64,000 bases of DNA, taken from the NCBI GenBank assembly GCA_963580285.1, contig OY757012.1, positions 164,660,652 to 164,724,651 of the forward strand. Reading direction: 5' to 3'. Under the pieces are notes generated by a model. The model had not been told where the DNA came from, ran no database searches, and saw only the letters and a list, made by a program, of their open reading frames with translations. Source of the stretch: Lucinisca nassula. Its lineage: Eukaryota > Mollusca > Bivalvia > Lucinida > Lucinidae. The first letter of the stretch is position 1. Each line of letters starts with the position of its first letter. Of the stretch, positions 10,768 to 21,852 are shown piece by piece. The translations under genes were made by a program, and so were the position numbers.

Positions 10768-11003
10768 GAGCCAGCCAGGACAAAATCTACGAGAAGTCTT
10801 GAGCAACCAGCGAAGACTCAGATCAGCCTGCGCATTCGCGCAGTCTGATCAGAGTCTTCGCTGATCGCATGTACCTACTACAGGCTAATATCTATGCAAA
10901 GAGACATAAGCAAAAGGTCTTGTCATAGTGGATGGGTGCGCAGGTTGATTTGAGTCTCTGCTGGTCAAACAGTCTTATTGTAGGTTTTTTCATGCGCTGG
11001 CTC
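10768..11003 (+). mobile_element. MITE P4, complete
   Basis: Termini GAGCCAGCCAGGACAAAATC and TTTCATGCGCTGGCTC. Arms 10810-10836 and 10837-10863 pair (GCGAAGACTC-A-GATCAG) with A10820 opposite A10851, the same mismatch position as in T2, P3 and P5. Confidence 0.8.
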
Positions 11004-11049
11004 ACATGAAAATGCCATCTGCATTCAGCTGTGATTGGTGGTTTCAGGG

Positions 11050-11253
11050 TTAACCCTTTTTGTAATAAATGGAATCTTCCTCCTTATATATAGCAGGAGT
11101 CCATGTCAAAATGTAGGGGTGTCAGGTTGTGTTTTCTTCAAATTTGCAAACAGTGTAGGCCCTGATCAGACGCCACGTTCTGTGGCGTCTGATCTGGGCC
11201 TGAACTGTTTGTCAGGGTACCCGTTTAGGGGTTTTCAGAACTAAATGGGTTAA
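11050..11253 (+). mobile_element. MITE T1
   Basis: TTAA at 11050-11053 and 11250-11253. The hairpin has A-T at the pair that is G-C in the copy at 6894 (GACGCCAC/GTGGCGTC). Confidence 0.85.
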
Positions 11254-11554
11254 TGGTATAAGTTTTCTTGATACATTGTCTGTTATTGTCAGACTTCCTG
11301 AGGTTGTAGCTACATGTACATGTGCCACTTTATTTAGAGCATGTACTTTATTACATTTATGTTACTGGGTCCAGTCCATTTCACATGGGATCAGATTATA
11401 GTTTTGTCGCTATTTTTATATTGCTTGAAATTTATATTAAATACTCCATGTAGTAATTGAAAAAGAAATTCTAACAGGGTTGTACACATCTTGCCATTAC
11501 CTTATGTATATATATATATAGTCATCTTGTTATGTTTTATATCTGACCTTATTT
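11254..11554. other. no recognised gene; short TA microsatellite
   Basis: AT-rich spacer with a (TA)n run near 11506-11520. Nothing else is recognised. Confidence 0.4.
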
Positions 11555-11776
11555 TTGGTTTTGGATTTTACAGCCCTTTCAAGATTATTTCTATTATATT
11601 GAGCAGATTGTTAATCAGAGGTGGGAAAAAACAGGAGAACCCGGAGAAAAACCACCTGACCTTCTGTTGCAGAACTTGGCAACTCACATATGACCCGAGC
11701 CAGGTTTGAACCACAGCAGTGAGAGACCTAATGATTAAGAGTCTGCACTCTTATTCACTAGGCCACAGAGAGCCTT
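11555..11776 (-). mobile_element. SINE-E
   Basis: Diverged copy of 9469-9721: minus-strand head CTAGTGAATAAGAGTGC with B-box GGTTTGAACC-like, and tail complement GGATTTTACAGCCC. Confidence 0.8.
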
Positions 11777-11824
11777 AATAATATACCTGATGTTGAAAAG
11801 AAAGGTATAGTATACCTGTAACTT

Positions 11825-13100
11825 TGATTGCTTGAATATCAGTCCATGGCTAATTGAACTCATGCTTAAGTCCCTGGAGATTATCCCTAACCAGATGATC
11901 TTGATGGCTTGAACACCAGTGACGTGTTTTCCATGGCTGTTTGGACTCATTCTTTAGTAAGAATAATATTAGAAATCGTCTTTATTTATAGAGGGTAGCA
12001 CATTTAGTACTAGTACTAATCTTCCATGTGGCCCTCTTTTCTTCCTGGGTAGAAACCAGTACTAAGCAATCTGGATAAAGTGTTTTTCTCAAGAAAACGT
12101 GTGGCGCTTGCGGGGATCAAACCAGCTACCTCTCGAATTCAAATCTGATGCTTTACCACTGCACCACAGTGCTCTTAAGTCCCTGATGATTATCACTAAC
12201 CAGATGATCTTGATGGCTTGAACACCAATGACGTTTTTCGTGGTTGTTTGGACTCATTCTGAAGTCCCAGTGGTTTATCCCCAATTTAAGATGTTCTTGA
12301 GGGCATGAACACTAATGACGTGTTTCCATAACTAAATTTTAAGTCCCTGGGGATTATCCCTGACGGCTTGAACACCAGTGACATTTTTTCCATGGCTGTT
12401 TGAACCCATTCTTAAGTCCCTGGGGATTATCCCTAACCTGATGAACTTGATGGCTGGAACACCAATGATGTGTTTTCCATGGCTATTTGAACTCATTCTG
12501 AAGTCCCATGGAATTATCCTTAACCAGATGACCTTGATGGCTTAAACACCAATGACATGTTTTCCTTTGCTGTTTGAACTTGGTTTTAAGTAACCTTGGT
12601 ATTATCCCTAATTCAAAATGATCAAGCTGACTTGAAAAACAATGAGGCATTTTCCATGGCTGTTTGAACTCATTCTTAAATCCCTTGGGATTTTCCCAAA
12701 CTCCAGATGATCTTGATGGCTAGAACACTAATGAAGTTTTCCATGGTTGATTAAACGCAATCGTAAGTCCTGGGGATTTTCCCTAACTACAGCTGATCTT
12801 GATGGCAGTGTTTTCCATGGCTATTTGAACTAATTCTTAAGTCCCTGGGGATTATTATCCCTAACTTGAGATGATCTTGATGGCTTGAACACCAATGTGT
12901 TTTCCATGGCTGTTTGATCTCCTCTCATGTACCTTGGGATAATTCCCTTACTCAAGGTGATCTTGATGGCTTCAACATAGATGTGTTTTTTTGCCATGGC
13001 TGTTTGAACGCATTCTTAGGTCTTAAGATTTTATCCCTAACCAGATGATCTTATGGCTTGAACACCAATGATGTGTTTTTCATGGCTGTTTGAACTTTTT
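11825..13100. repeat. minisatellite, ~85-90-bp unit, about 12 copies
   Basis: AAGTCCCTGGGGATTATCCC, GATGATCTTGATGGCTTGAA, ACACCAATGA and TTTTCCATGGCTGTTTGAAC recur in order. A SINE-D-like insertion separates the first unit from the rest. Confidence 0.88.
11955..12172 (-). mobile_element. tRNA-derived SINE inside the minisatellite
   Basis: The minus strand shows a tRNA-like head (CACTGTGGTGCAGTGGTAAA, then GGTTTGATCCCC near 12110) followed by a body to about 11955. It splits one minisatellite unit. Target duplications are unclear. Confidence 0.6.
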
Positions 13101-13229
13101 TTATTTGCAAGTCCCTGGTGATAAGTATACAATGTATGTGTTTTGTAATGAATGGAAAAGTACAGTGATCAAATCTGCAACAAATCACTGGGCCAGGGAG
13201 AGCATGATGAGTGACGTCATAAAAAGCCA

Positions 13230-13845
13230 TTGTTTTGTGACGTCACTTGTAATTATCCCCATGCTTTTCGAAGAAAAAGTGGGGATATTGTAATTGTCTC
13301 TGTCGTCCGTACGTATTTTCCTCCGTCCGTCCGTCTTACCGGACAACTCCTCCCACACTTTTACAGCTAGAAACTTAAAACTTTGGGAACAGATAGGTCT
13401 TTGGTCTGAGGAGTGCATGACACTTTTGGAATTTTGATCCTTCCCCTAGGGGCCAGGCCAGGGGGTGAGGTTAAAAAATCAAAGTTTTCAGAACCTGGTC
13501 TAAGACATATCAAATCGAACGGCATAATGAGTAGAATACATAACAATCAAAATTTGACCCCTAGGGTCAGGTTTGAGGTCACCAGAGGTCAAAAACTTGG
13601 ATTTTCAACCCCATAACCCCCTTTTTAACGATTACCAGATAACTCCTCCTACCCAGTTTCAGATAAAAACATGAAACTTTGGGAACTGATAGGTCTTTGG
13701 TCTGAGGAGTGCACGACACTTTCGGAATTTTGATCTTAAGATTTGGTGGGAGTTGCAATTGAGAACTTGTATGGTAGCGTATCTTTAAAAAAGCGTGGGG
13801 ATATGCGGTGGTGTGCCATCGACTGCGCGATTCTAGTTTTATTTT
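13230..13845 (+). repeat. dispersed repeat with two internal copies
   Basis: Starts near CATGCTTTTCGAAGAAAAAG and GTGGGGATATTG, followed by a TCCGTCCGTCCG leader. Two copies of AACTTTGGGAAC...GATAGGTCTTTGGTCTGAGG lie at about 13378-13430 and 13677-13730. It ends AAAAGCGTGGGGATATGCGG. No coding capacity seen. Confidence 0.65.
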
Positions 13846-14011
13846 GTCACATCAAAAACATTACAAAAGGACATAAATGTGTGTGATAGTCAGTAATGTT
13901 GGCAGGATTTCTTCTAACAATGGGAAATGGTTGGAAGAATGTAAGGAAATGCCAAAATTATTGTCAATTTAAGCATGTTAGAATCAAAATAAATCTGACA
14001 TCTCTGGTGTG

Positions 14012-14300
14012 GGATTTGTTGAGTAATAAATCACAAATTGTCAGTCAGTTGTACAGAAGCCCCCGTGGTGTAGTGGTTACGCTACTCAGCCTTATAAACC
14101 AGGGGTCGCAGGATTGATCCCGGGCTTCTCCAGACTTTCAGATGAGTCTTTAAACCGAGGTCCCGTCTCCGTATGACCTTAGCTGTTGGTGGGACGCAAA
14201 ACTCAAAAACACTCAGTCAGTTGTACAGACTCATCATTTGATCTACTTTACATCTGGCCGCCAGACAGTGATTTATTACTCAACAAATCACTGCTAGAGC
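14012..14300. mobile_element. palindromic MITE interrupted by SINE-A
   Basis: GATTTGTTGAGTAATAAATC near 14013 and its complement GATTTATTACTCAACAAATC near 14271 form inverted arms. SINE-A with its target duplication sits between them. Confidence 0.65.
14057..14212 (+). mobile_element. SINE-A (tRNA-derived), 16-17-bp target duplication
   Basis: Target copies TCAGTCAGTTGTACAG at 14041-14056 and 14213-14228. Head AAGCCCCCGTGGTGTAGTGG holds the A-box and GGATTGATCCCGG the B-box; the body CTTTAAACCGAGGTCCCGTC ends GGTGGGACGCAAAACTC. Confidence 0.93.
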
Positions 14301-14610
14301 CGATCTATTTAATTATCTAACCTTGTATTTAATGAATTTATAAAAATAAAATATCTGAAATCCAGGGACAATATTATTTTCAAATGTTTCATCAAGAACA
14401 GTGTGACTCTCATAACATACTATGTCAAATTCTTGCACATACATATTTTTGCAAATTAGTTAACTAAATTGCTTACACTCCCTACAAAACAATTCCGGAA
14501 AAACACCTGTTCCTGATTAGAATCAAAAGTAAGCAGTTTTAGACATCCTGAATTTCGCCTTTTTCCATGGCGGGCGACATATATTTCAAAGTAATTATGT
14601 TTTACAAATA

Positions 14611-14815
14611 CAGTAAAATTCCTATATTAAGACCACCTTTGGGACAGTTCAAAAGTGGTCTTAAGACCACTTTTGAAGAGTCCCAAAGGTGGTCTCTTAT
14701 TAGGAGATACTGATTGTAGAAAACAGAAAGAAAGAATAACTGCAACCTACTAAATAAGCTTTTTAAAGAAGAATTAGTCTTAATTTAAGGTGGTCTTAAT
14801 AGCAGAATTTCACTG
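14611..14815 (+). mobile_element. pogo/Tigger-like MITE, TA target
   Basis: Terminal inverted repeat CAGTAAAATTCCTATATTAA and its near complement ending TTCACTG, flanked by TA on both sides (14609-14610, 14816-14817). A central AAAGTGGTCTTAAGACCACTTT palindrome (near 14652-14673) is present. CAGTnnAA termini with TA duplication are typical of pogo-type elements. Confidence 0.82.
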
Positions 14816-14828
14816 TACAACATAGATA

Positions 14829-15015
14829 TGTTACAACAATATAGCATCTAAGGGTGTTACAATATAGCATTAGGATGTTACAACAATATAGCATTAGGAT
14901 GTTACAACAATATAGCATCTAAGGGTGTTACAATATAGCATTAGGATGTTACAACAATATAGCATTAGGATGTTACAACAATATAGCATTAGGATGTTAC
15001 AACAATATAGGATAA
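14829..15015 (+). repeat. 24-bp minisatellite with a variant unit
   Basis: Units of ATGTTACAACAATATAGCAT plus TAGG repeat about eight times. A shorter variant (GTGTTACAATATAGCATTAG) occurs twice in a regular pattern, suggesting a higher-order repeat. Confidence 0.85.
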
Positions 15016-15071
15016 GAAAGGAAGCTGTTTGCTAGGCTTTATTTGTATCAGTATACAGCATGTAAATCACG

Positions 15072-15342
15072 CTAACATGTCTGTGTGATGAACACCTCTC
15101 TACATCACACTTTATATAGAGAAAAATGGGGTAACAGTGTTAAACATTATTTTTCTTATTTCTGTTCCAAGACAAAGGTTGTGGGTACTCATTAGAACCG
15201 CCTCAATGAGGCGGTTCTAACGAGCACCCTCAACCTATGTTGGTGTTTACGTAAGAAGAATATCACAAAATTTCATCAGAAAAGTAAAGGTTTTGCAGAT
15301 ATTAAAGATTGTACTATGTCACATGGGTGTGTTATCGTAATG
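15072..15342 (+). mobile_element. MITE H2
   Basis: Termini AACATGTCTGTGTGATGAAC and the inverted GTCACATGGGTGTGTTATCG. The centre (15179-15236) is a GTGGGTACTCATTAGAACCG stem. H2 resembles H inside but has different ends. Confidence 0.75.
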
Positions 15343-15369
15343 TAAATATACATTATTATTTATTATTCT

Positions 15370-15907
15370 CGGCCCAGTTGTTCTGAGCCTTGTTAGCTCA
15401 ACAGACCCATTAGTGGTCTGGCATGTACCTTAGCCAATACAGTGGCGTTTTTGTGGAAAAATGTGAGTACCTTTAGTAATGCTAAACTACCTTCTCAATC
15501 TTTTACAATTACTTTTTTTTTCATATTGAATGGTTGAATACTATTTTGTTAATTAATCTGTAAAATATAACAGAAATATTTAGAGCAGATGTCAGTTATA
15601 TTTTGTTTAATTATTTCAGAAAAAATAATAAGAATATAATTGAAAATTGCATCTGCAAATGAAATTTTCACCCTTATCATGCTGAATAAATTAACTTAGC
15701 CCCACCCATTTCTGACAATCAACCAGTTAAATTACTTGATATCGTATATCTATTCAGTTCACAAAATGCAAGTAAAACAATGTAGATCCTGATCAGATGG
15801 CTTAAGCCATCTGATCTGGATCTTCATTGTTTCCAAAGGTAGGGGCTGGCGTGTTCAGCAGAATAAGGGTTAGCTAACAGATTCGTTAGCTTAGAACAAC
15901 GGGCCCT
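15370..15907 (+). mobile_element. MITE G with a nested T2
   Basis: Terminal inverted repeats CGGCCCAGTTGTTCTGAGC and GCTTAGAACAACGGGCCC. The T2 copy at 15667-15873 lies inside near the right end. Confidence 0.75.
15667..15873 (+). mobile_element. MITE T2 nested in G
   Basis: Flanked by TTCA and TTAG, decayed from TTAA. Termini CCCTTATCATGCTGAA and TTCAGCAGAATAAGGG; stem GTAGATCCTGATCAGATGGC with complement around a TTAA centre. Confidence 0.85.
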
Positions 15908-16124
15908 ATCTGTAAAATATGTAACAATTTACCTCGTATAAATTATATCTGGTGATAATATGTCTTCCATTTGTATAGAGAGCATGACAATTGATATTAT
16001 ATTTCAAGATATTTTATTTTGTGTTTTATTTTATAATTACCAACAATGTGTTGTTATTTTTGTCTTTCACATTATTATTAAAGTATGGATATGACATGGC
16101 TGTTAAGTAGATTTCATGTTAGAT

Positions 16125-16340
16125 CATACTGATCCTAAGTATTAGGGCAGACAGGCCCAAGGAAACAGTGTAGACCCAGTTCAGACTGCTCCTGGAGGAG
16201 CAGTCTGATCAGGTTCTACACTGTTTGCCATTTCGTCTCCTTGCGGGATTGTGAAACAAATTTGTTAAAATTTTAGGAGAATTACAGCAAGTTCTCGGTG
16301 CGTCTGAATTTTTAGGATTTTTACAGGTATAGAGGATGTG
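16125..16340 (+). mobile_element. MITE P3
   Basis: GATCCTAAGTATTAGGGCAG start, core AAACAGTGTAGACCCAG with complement around CTCCTGGAGGAG, then TGAAACAAATTTGTTAAAAT and TTTTTAGGATTTTTAC. The same layout is seen at 24583, 29768, 54360 and 55519. Confidence 0.75.
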
Positions 16341-16354
16341 ATATGGTGGCATTT

Positions 16355-16450
16355 TCATTTGAGTCAGTGCATGACAATACCTACTATAGCACCCGTTCAA
16401 CCACAAAAGACTTAGCTCAGCCATGCAGTCTTATCACGTCTCCTAAGAGC
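16355..16450 (+). mobile_element. P4 fragment
   Basis: GAGTCAGTGCATGACAATAC resembles the P4 terminus; the remainder is diverged. Confidence 0.45.
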
Positions 16451-16754
16451 AACAAGCAAGTCAAATGAGACTATTCTGATGCTGAACTGAGTGTTCATTG
16501 GTCACATAAGTACATGTATAACTGTACCATAAAGATCTTAAGTATTGGCACAGACAAGCCTAAGAAAACAATGACCATGTGACAACCACCGACAAAGTTA
16601 AACTGCATGCAGATTAGAAATTATTGGAGCTCAATTAAAATAAAGGCATGTGACCAGTTGTACAAAACTAACAATGTTGTTAGTTAACAAATTGCTAAAA
16701 CTTTATGGCAAATATACTAGTATTTTTGCTGAAAAAAAATGTGACTCACTTTTG

Positions 16755-18035
16755 CCTATTTTTGTTGCACCTGCTTTAGCAGGAAGACATAGGCGTGCAA
16801 GTTTCCGTCCGTCCGGTTGTCCGTCAACATTTTACACTGGGCGTCTTGTCATCACAACTCCTCCTACAGTTTCATACCAATTATTTTGAAACTTTGCGTG
16901 TGTTTTTGCCATGGTATGAGGATGCACATATGGTTTGGACTTTATGGTCCGATCAATTTCTGTCACTTTTTCCGCATTGTAAACTTAGTCATTTTTAACC
17001 TACAATTGATATATGATAGGCACCTCTTGTCATCGCAACTCCTCTTACGGTTTTATACCAATCATTTTGAAACTTTGCGTGTACTTTTTCCACATTGTGA
17101 ACTTAGTCATTTTTAACCTACAATTGATATATGATAGGTACCTCTTGTAATTGCAACTCCTCTTACAGTTTTATATTGATCATTTTGAAACTTTGTGTGT
17201 GTTTTTGCTATGGTATGAGGATGTGCATGTGGTTTGGACTTTATCTTCGTATCAATTTTTATCACTTTTTCCAGATTGTGAACTTAGTCATTCTTAACCT
17301 TCAATTGATATATGATAGGTACCTCTTGTCATCGCAACTCCTCTTACAGTTTTATACCAATCATTTTGAAACATTGCATGTGCTTTTGCCATGGTATGAG
17401 GATGTGCATGTAATTTCGACATAATTCTCAGAATATTTTTTTTTCGCTTTTTGCGCATTGTGAACTTAGTCATTTTTAAGTTTCAATTGATATACGATAG
17501 GTACCGCTTGTCATCGCAACTCCTCTTACAGTTTTATACCAATCATTTTGAAACTTTGCATTTGCTTTCACCATGGTATGAAGATGTGCATGTGGTTTGG
17601 ACATAATTTTCAGAATATTTTATTCCACTTTTTGCATATAGTGAATTTAGTCATTTTTAACCTTCAGTTGATATACAGGAGGTACCTCTTTGTCACCACA
17701 ACTCCTCTTACAGTTTTATACTAATCATTTTGAAACTTTGCACATGTTTTTGCCATGGCATGAGGCCCTGCATGTGGTTTGGACTTAATCTTCTGATCAA
17801 ATTTTTGTCCCTTTTTCCACATTGTGAACATAGCCATTGTTAACCTTCAGTTGATATATGATAGGTACCTCGTCATCGCAACTCTTCTTACAGTTTTATA
17901 CTAATCATTTTGAAATTTAGCTTGTGTTTTCTCCATTATATGAGGATGTTCATATGCTTTGGATATAATTCTTCGATCATTTAAGTTCATTTTATCACAT
18001 TGTGAACTTAGTCAGTTTTTTTACCTCACATATAT
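16755..18035. repeat. tandem repeat, ~180-bp unit, about 7 copies, with leader
   Basis: After a leader (TTGCACCTGCTTTAGCAGG, then TCCGTCCGTCCGG) the units contain CAACTCCTCTTACAGTTTTA, AATCATTTTGAAACTTTG, GCCATGGTATGAGGATG and TGTGAACTTAGTCATTTTTA. One unit (about 17025) lacks the middle part. Confidence 0.88.
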
Positions 18036-18399
18036 AGGCTATGGATTCTTCTCAAAGCTCTATATTCATCTCTTCTGCCTTAAATAAACTTTTATTTTTT
18101 GTGTTGGGCAGGTGGGGAGCAGGTGCGACATCAACTTCACCAAAGTTGAATTTCTGGTTTTCAGCAAAAATAACCAAAATTTAGATATTGTACTTGCTAG
18201 AACAGTTAACAGTTTGAACACTAACAAGCTGTTTAAGCTAAAGAGGTTTGGAACAACTGACCCATATGCAAAATGCAACAACTGATCAGGGTTTACACAG
18301 CATGCTTAAAGTGACCCACTAGTGCTGCTGGTGCTTTGATTTTAATATGTGCAAATGCTCAAAATAAGGTTAGTGATGGAAAGCATGATATTCACACCG
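18036..18399. other. no recognised feature
   Basis: AT-rich DNA between a tandem array and a T1 MITE. No exon is supported. Confidence 0.4.
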
Positions 18400-18633
18400 T
18401 TAACCCATTGTATACTAGTGGACTCTTCCATTGCTATAATTTGGACAAGTCCATTTGTAATATAAGGGGTGTCAGGCCATATTTTTTTTTCGTTTTTATT
18501 CTATTTTTTAAGGAAAATTCTGTTAGCAAATAGTGCAGGCCCTGATCAGACCCTGCATTCTGCGGTGTCTGATCTGGGCCTGTACTCTTTGCTAAGGTAA
18601 CCCTTAAGGGGTTTCCCACATGCAATGGGTTAA
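18400..18633 (+). mobile_element. MITE T1
   Basis: TTAA at 18400-18403 and 18630-18633, termini CCCATTGTATACTAG and ACATGCAATGGG. More diverged than most copies; the hairpin is present. Confidence 0.75.
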
Positions 18634-19170
18634 TGATTGCAATGTATTTTCTGAGCCATTTAAGGGGAATGGATACACCTTCAGGGGAGGCAACTCCTGC
18701 AAAAGTATTTTTTTGTCTCCCCTGAGGAGCAAATTCTTTCATCTCCCATGCCACTAGGGGACAGCTCTTAAGGGAAAAAATTTGCTCCTAAGGAGCAAAT
18801 TCTTTCCTTTAGGAGTAAACCCCATTTTCCGTGGAACAGAGATGATAAATTAACAACCAACCAAATTCATAGGATAAGCAAACAGGTAGTTAAGAAAGTT
18901 GTCTCCCTTTGAGAAAATGGTAGAAATATCTGCCAGGTGTACACCAATGAGATTTTTTCCAATGTTTACAAGAGAGGCATCTTTTATGACTTTGTTATTA
19001 CTCCCCACAAAGAGGGTGTCTTTACTCCGGCGAAGGACATTCGAGCGGATTGACAGGACATTCGAGCGATAATAAATGGACAATCGAGCGGCAAAAAAGT
19101 GGACATTCGAGCGAAATGAAAAATAGGACATTCGAGCGGATAACCTGTTACCTGTGCCCCTTCCGTTAGC

Positions 19171-20117
19171 CAGACCAGGGCAGCACTTGAACGTTCCATC
19201 CATAAACAGTTCTTTCACAGAACATAGGCAGTTCAAGTTTATGTACATGTGGAAAAAATTATTATTCCTTCTTCTGAATTATTGACCAGAAGAAAGTTTT
19301 CTCCTTTGCTGGTCTTCACGTCCATGCTAGAAAGAGCCTGATGTACCTCCTCCTTGCTTTTAGGTAGTGGAGGATACGTCTTCCGACGAACTCTGTACAC
19401 TGATTTTGCAATGTTTTTCAAGGCCGGCCTCAGTGGCTCAGTCGGATGCGCGTCTGACTGGTGATCAGGAGGACGCGGGTTCGACTCCCGCCGGGGTCGG
19501 CAACATTCTTTCGTGGAGATTGATCATGAAATCTTTTCTACGGTCATTCTCTCCCTTCCGCTGATTCAAGAAGGGCAGTTGTCTCTCTCCCTTCCGCTGA
19601 TTCAAGAAGGGCAGTTGTCAGTTTCTGGCGAAAGAATGTGCACTGTTCTGGTTAACCGCTTACGTATAAGCCTGCCCAGGAAAGTGTTGATAGGTAAACT
19701 GACCGGCTCAAAAATGACCTAAATAGTGTTGACTGGGCCGTAAAACTCCAAAAACAAACAAACAAACAAAGCAATGCCTTCAAATCATTTGGTCGTAACG
19801 CTTCTTCACCAACAGTCTGAATTTCGCTCCGTAGATTTTTGATGGCCTAATACACGTTTCTTCTGCCGCCTTTTTCTTGGCTCTGGGTCTGATATGGTGT
19901 CTCTCCAATTCTTGCTCATCCTGTGGATGTGAATGGTCATTTTTCTGCGAAATTATAGTTGAACATGAAGCATCTGTTCTAACCCGGCGCAGTCTTTGTA
20001 CATCGCCATGATATATCGCCGGTTTTGAGGGTCCCGTTCAGTCTGTATATGAACCCATCCCATATTATACTTGTTTGACCTTGGTTTGTTTCTACCACCG
20101 TAATATCCATCTTGCAT
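19171..20117 (-). pseudogene. FLYWCH-type transposase, broken N-terminal part
   Basis: The minus strand reads from ATG (complement of 20115-20117) MQDGYYGGRNKPRSNKYNM, then a Cys/His-type region with WVHIQTERDP...MAMYKDC, then ELERHHIRPRAKKKAAEE, and after the SINE-C insertion KSVYRVRRKTYPPLPKSKEE, and finally KELFMDGTFKCCPGL. MDGTFK-type motifs are typical of FLYWCH/MULE-domain transposases. Frameshifts and stops lie around the zinc-finger segment, and everything after the MDGTF block is missing. It is not a functional gene. Confidence 0.78.
19423..19770 (+). mobile_element. SINE-C (tRNA-derived), target duplication in the transposase
   Basis: GCAATGTTTTTCAA (19408-19421) and GCAATGCCTTCAA (19771-19783) flank it and restore the transposase frame. 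The head has CTCAGTGGCTCAGTCGGATG (A-box) and GGGTTCGACTCCCGCC (B-box); the body has CATTCTTTCGTGGAG and GGTTAACCGCTTACG; the tail is GACTGGGCCGTAAAACTCC plus (AAAC)n. A 29-bp internal duplication of CTCCCTTCCGCTGATTCAAG lies at about 19551-19610. Confidence 0.9.
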
Positions 20118-20479
20118 GCTAAAACAACTTCAAACCACTGACTAAAATGACTAGCTAAAATACCACTATTTTTGTTGAGTAGATATTATGATTGACAAAT
20201 AAAAGGTTTTGTATAGGTTTTGTATAAGTGAACATTATTTACCTGTTCAATTTACCTGTAATCTGTTGAATTATTTTCCGCTCGTTTGTCCACTTAAAAT
20301 CCGCTCGATTGTCCACTATGACCTTTTGATTTTTCCGCTCGATTGTCCATCGCCCCTTTACTCATAGGAAAGAATTTGCCTGGGAAAGGTAATTCTTTCC
20401 TTTAAGAGTAGATCCTTACTGGTATGGGAGACAAAATAAGTTTCAAAGAGTAGCCTCTCCTAAAGATTGCCCATTCCCC

Positions 20480-20637
20480 TTAACCCATATCCTGCTGAAT
20501 AATTTAGCCGCACCCATTTCTGACTTTGCACCAATTAGATTACTTGAAGTAATTTATTCCTACAAATTCAAAAATTGAATGCCAATGTAGATACTTATCA
20601 GATTTACACTGTTTGCAGAGGTAGGGGTTGGGGTTAA
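20480..20637 (+). mobile_element. MITE T2, core largely deleted
   Basis: TTAA at 20480-20483 and 20634-20637 with CCCATATCCTGCTGAA on the left. Only part of the hairpin (GTAGATACTTATCAGATTTACAC) remains. Confidence 0.7.
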
Positions 20638-20684
20638 ACCACGGTTTCAATAAGTTCTGTGGAATATATGGACAGCTTAAACAT

Positions 20685-20960
20685 AAAAAAGGATGCCTAT
20701 ATCATTTTGACCCATTGAACCCCACTTTTATATAGTAAAACTGGGGTTTGCAGGGGTAATTATCATTATTCTTATTTCTGCTCTAAAATATAGATTGTGG
20801 GTACTCGTTAGAACCGCCTTGATGAGGCAGTTCTAACAGGTACCCACAGTCTATATTTCGAGCAGAAATGAGAAAAATATGACAAATTTTCATCTTTAAA
20901 TTTTCATTTTTTTTGGTGATAAAGGTTACAATATATTTGTATAGGCGTGTTTTCGTAATG
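20685..20960 (+). mobile_element. MITE H
   Basis: Left end near GATGCCTATATCATTTTGAC, right end TATAGGCGTGTTTTCGTAATG. The core pairs ATTGTGGGTACTCGTTAGAA with its complement around CGATGAGG. Confidence 0.8.
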
Positions 20961-21091
20961 AATCTCAGATTTTGATTGAATGCAAATGCTAACTTTCTAT
21001 TAAAAAGACTTGTTTATAAATGAACTGTTTATTATTTTAGGAACTTATTCTTCTACCAGATTTTCCTACAGCTATAATGTATTATTTGGCC

Positions 21092-21383
21092 CCCCCCCCC
21101 CCCCCCATGGGGGCTAGGAGAAATAGATTGGGCTGCATTGTGCTTCCACCCAGAGCTGAAACTGATCACTAGTACTGGGAAGCCACTTAGGTCTAAAAAT
21201 GCCCAGGCAAGGTTGTGCGAGTCTGACCATCCAAGCATCTTAGCCCTATTGGGTTCATTGGGCGACAGGACTTGGGATGTCATTCCATGTCTATGTCAGG
21301 TAGAAAACCCACAAAATTGGAAGCAACATCTCCAGAATGACCTAAATAGTGTTGAATGGGATGTTAAACTTTGAATCAAAACA
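21092..21383 (+). mobile_element. SINE-B with a 17-C run at its 5' end
   Basis: Poly-C at 21090-21106 replaces the usual CCCCCGCCCATC start; the body and GTTGAATGGGATGTTAAAC tail follow SINE-B. The C run is probably slippage at the C-rich head. Confidence 0.8.
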
Positions 21384-21417
21384 TAACACTGTATAATTCA
21401 CTTTTCTGTTCCTTAGA

Positions 21418-21548
21418 AGCCTCCATGGTGTAGTGGACTAGTGGTTATGCAACTCATCTTCGGGCTTGTCCAGACTTTCGGATGAGTCTTTAAACCGAGG
21501 TCCCATCTCCGTAAGACCTTAATTGTTGGTGAGACATAAAACTCACTC
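21418..21548 (+). mobile_element. SINE-A, internally deleted
   Basis: GAAGCCTCCATGGTGTAGTG head, then a jump to TCGGGCTTGTCCAGACTTTC; the B-box segment is missing. It ends GGTGAGACATAAAACTCAC. Confidence 0.8.
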
Positions 21549-21654
21549 ACTTTGCTGTTCCTATATACATTTACTTATATTTACTTCTGATTTCCTGTCC
21601 ATGACTTACTTGTATAAAAATTGCTTATTCATGGCATACATACATATAAGATCA

Positions 21655-21852
21655 TTAATTCTTATCCCGCTGAACATGACAAACCCTACCTATGCAAACA
21701 GTGTAGTTCCAGATCAGATGGCTTCTGAAGAAGCCATCTGATCAGGATCTGCACTGTTCGTAATTCAGTTTGCAAATTTGAATGAATAAATTACATCAAG
21801 GCTTTTGATTGGATGAAATGTAAATGGGTATGGCTATATTTATTTAGGGTTA
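21655..21852 (-). mobile_element. MITE T2
   Basis: TTAA at 21655-21658, then TTCTTATCCCGCTGAAC; right end TTTATTTAGGGTTA. Stem GTAGTTCCAGATCAGATGGC with complement ending GGATCTGCAC. Confidence 0.78.

Larger units (their letters stand above)
19028..20355 (-). mobile_element. MULE-type transposon, internal-deletion derivative
   Basis: Flanked by an 8-bp duplication CTTTACTC (19020-19027, 20356-20363). Inverted ends GGCGA(A/T)GGACA(T/A)TCGAGCGG. GGACATTCGAGCG is repeated five times at the left (19034-19145) and its complement CCGCTCGATTGTCC about three times at the right. The inside encodes a FLYWCH-type transposase N-terminus on the minus strand, which runs straight into the left-end repeats, so the catalytic part has been deleted. 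Confidence 0.8.
18660..20483 (+). mobile_element. MITE F carrying a nested MULE-type relic
   Basis: TTAA-GGGGAATGGATACACC on the left and CCATTCCCC-TTAA on the right (20480-20483). Near each end lies AAGGAAAGAATTTGC...AATTCTTTCCTTT, a family hairpin. The element at 19028-20355 sits inside. Its right TTAA is shared with the T2 copy that follows. Confidence 0.7.

Noticed and set aside
18850..19248. 132-codon minus-strand ORF as an intact gene
   Set aside because: Only its start (to MDGTFKCCPGL) is transposase; the rest is read through end repeats and flanking MITE F.
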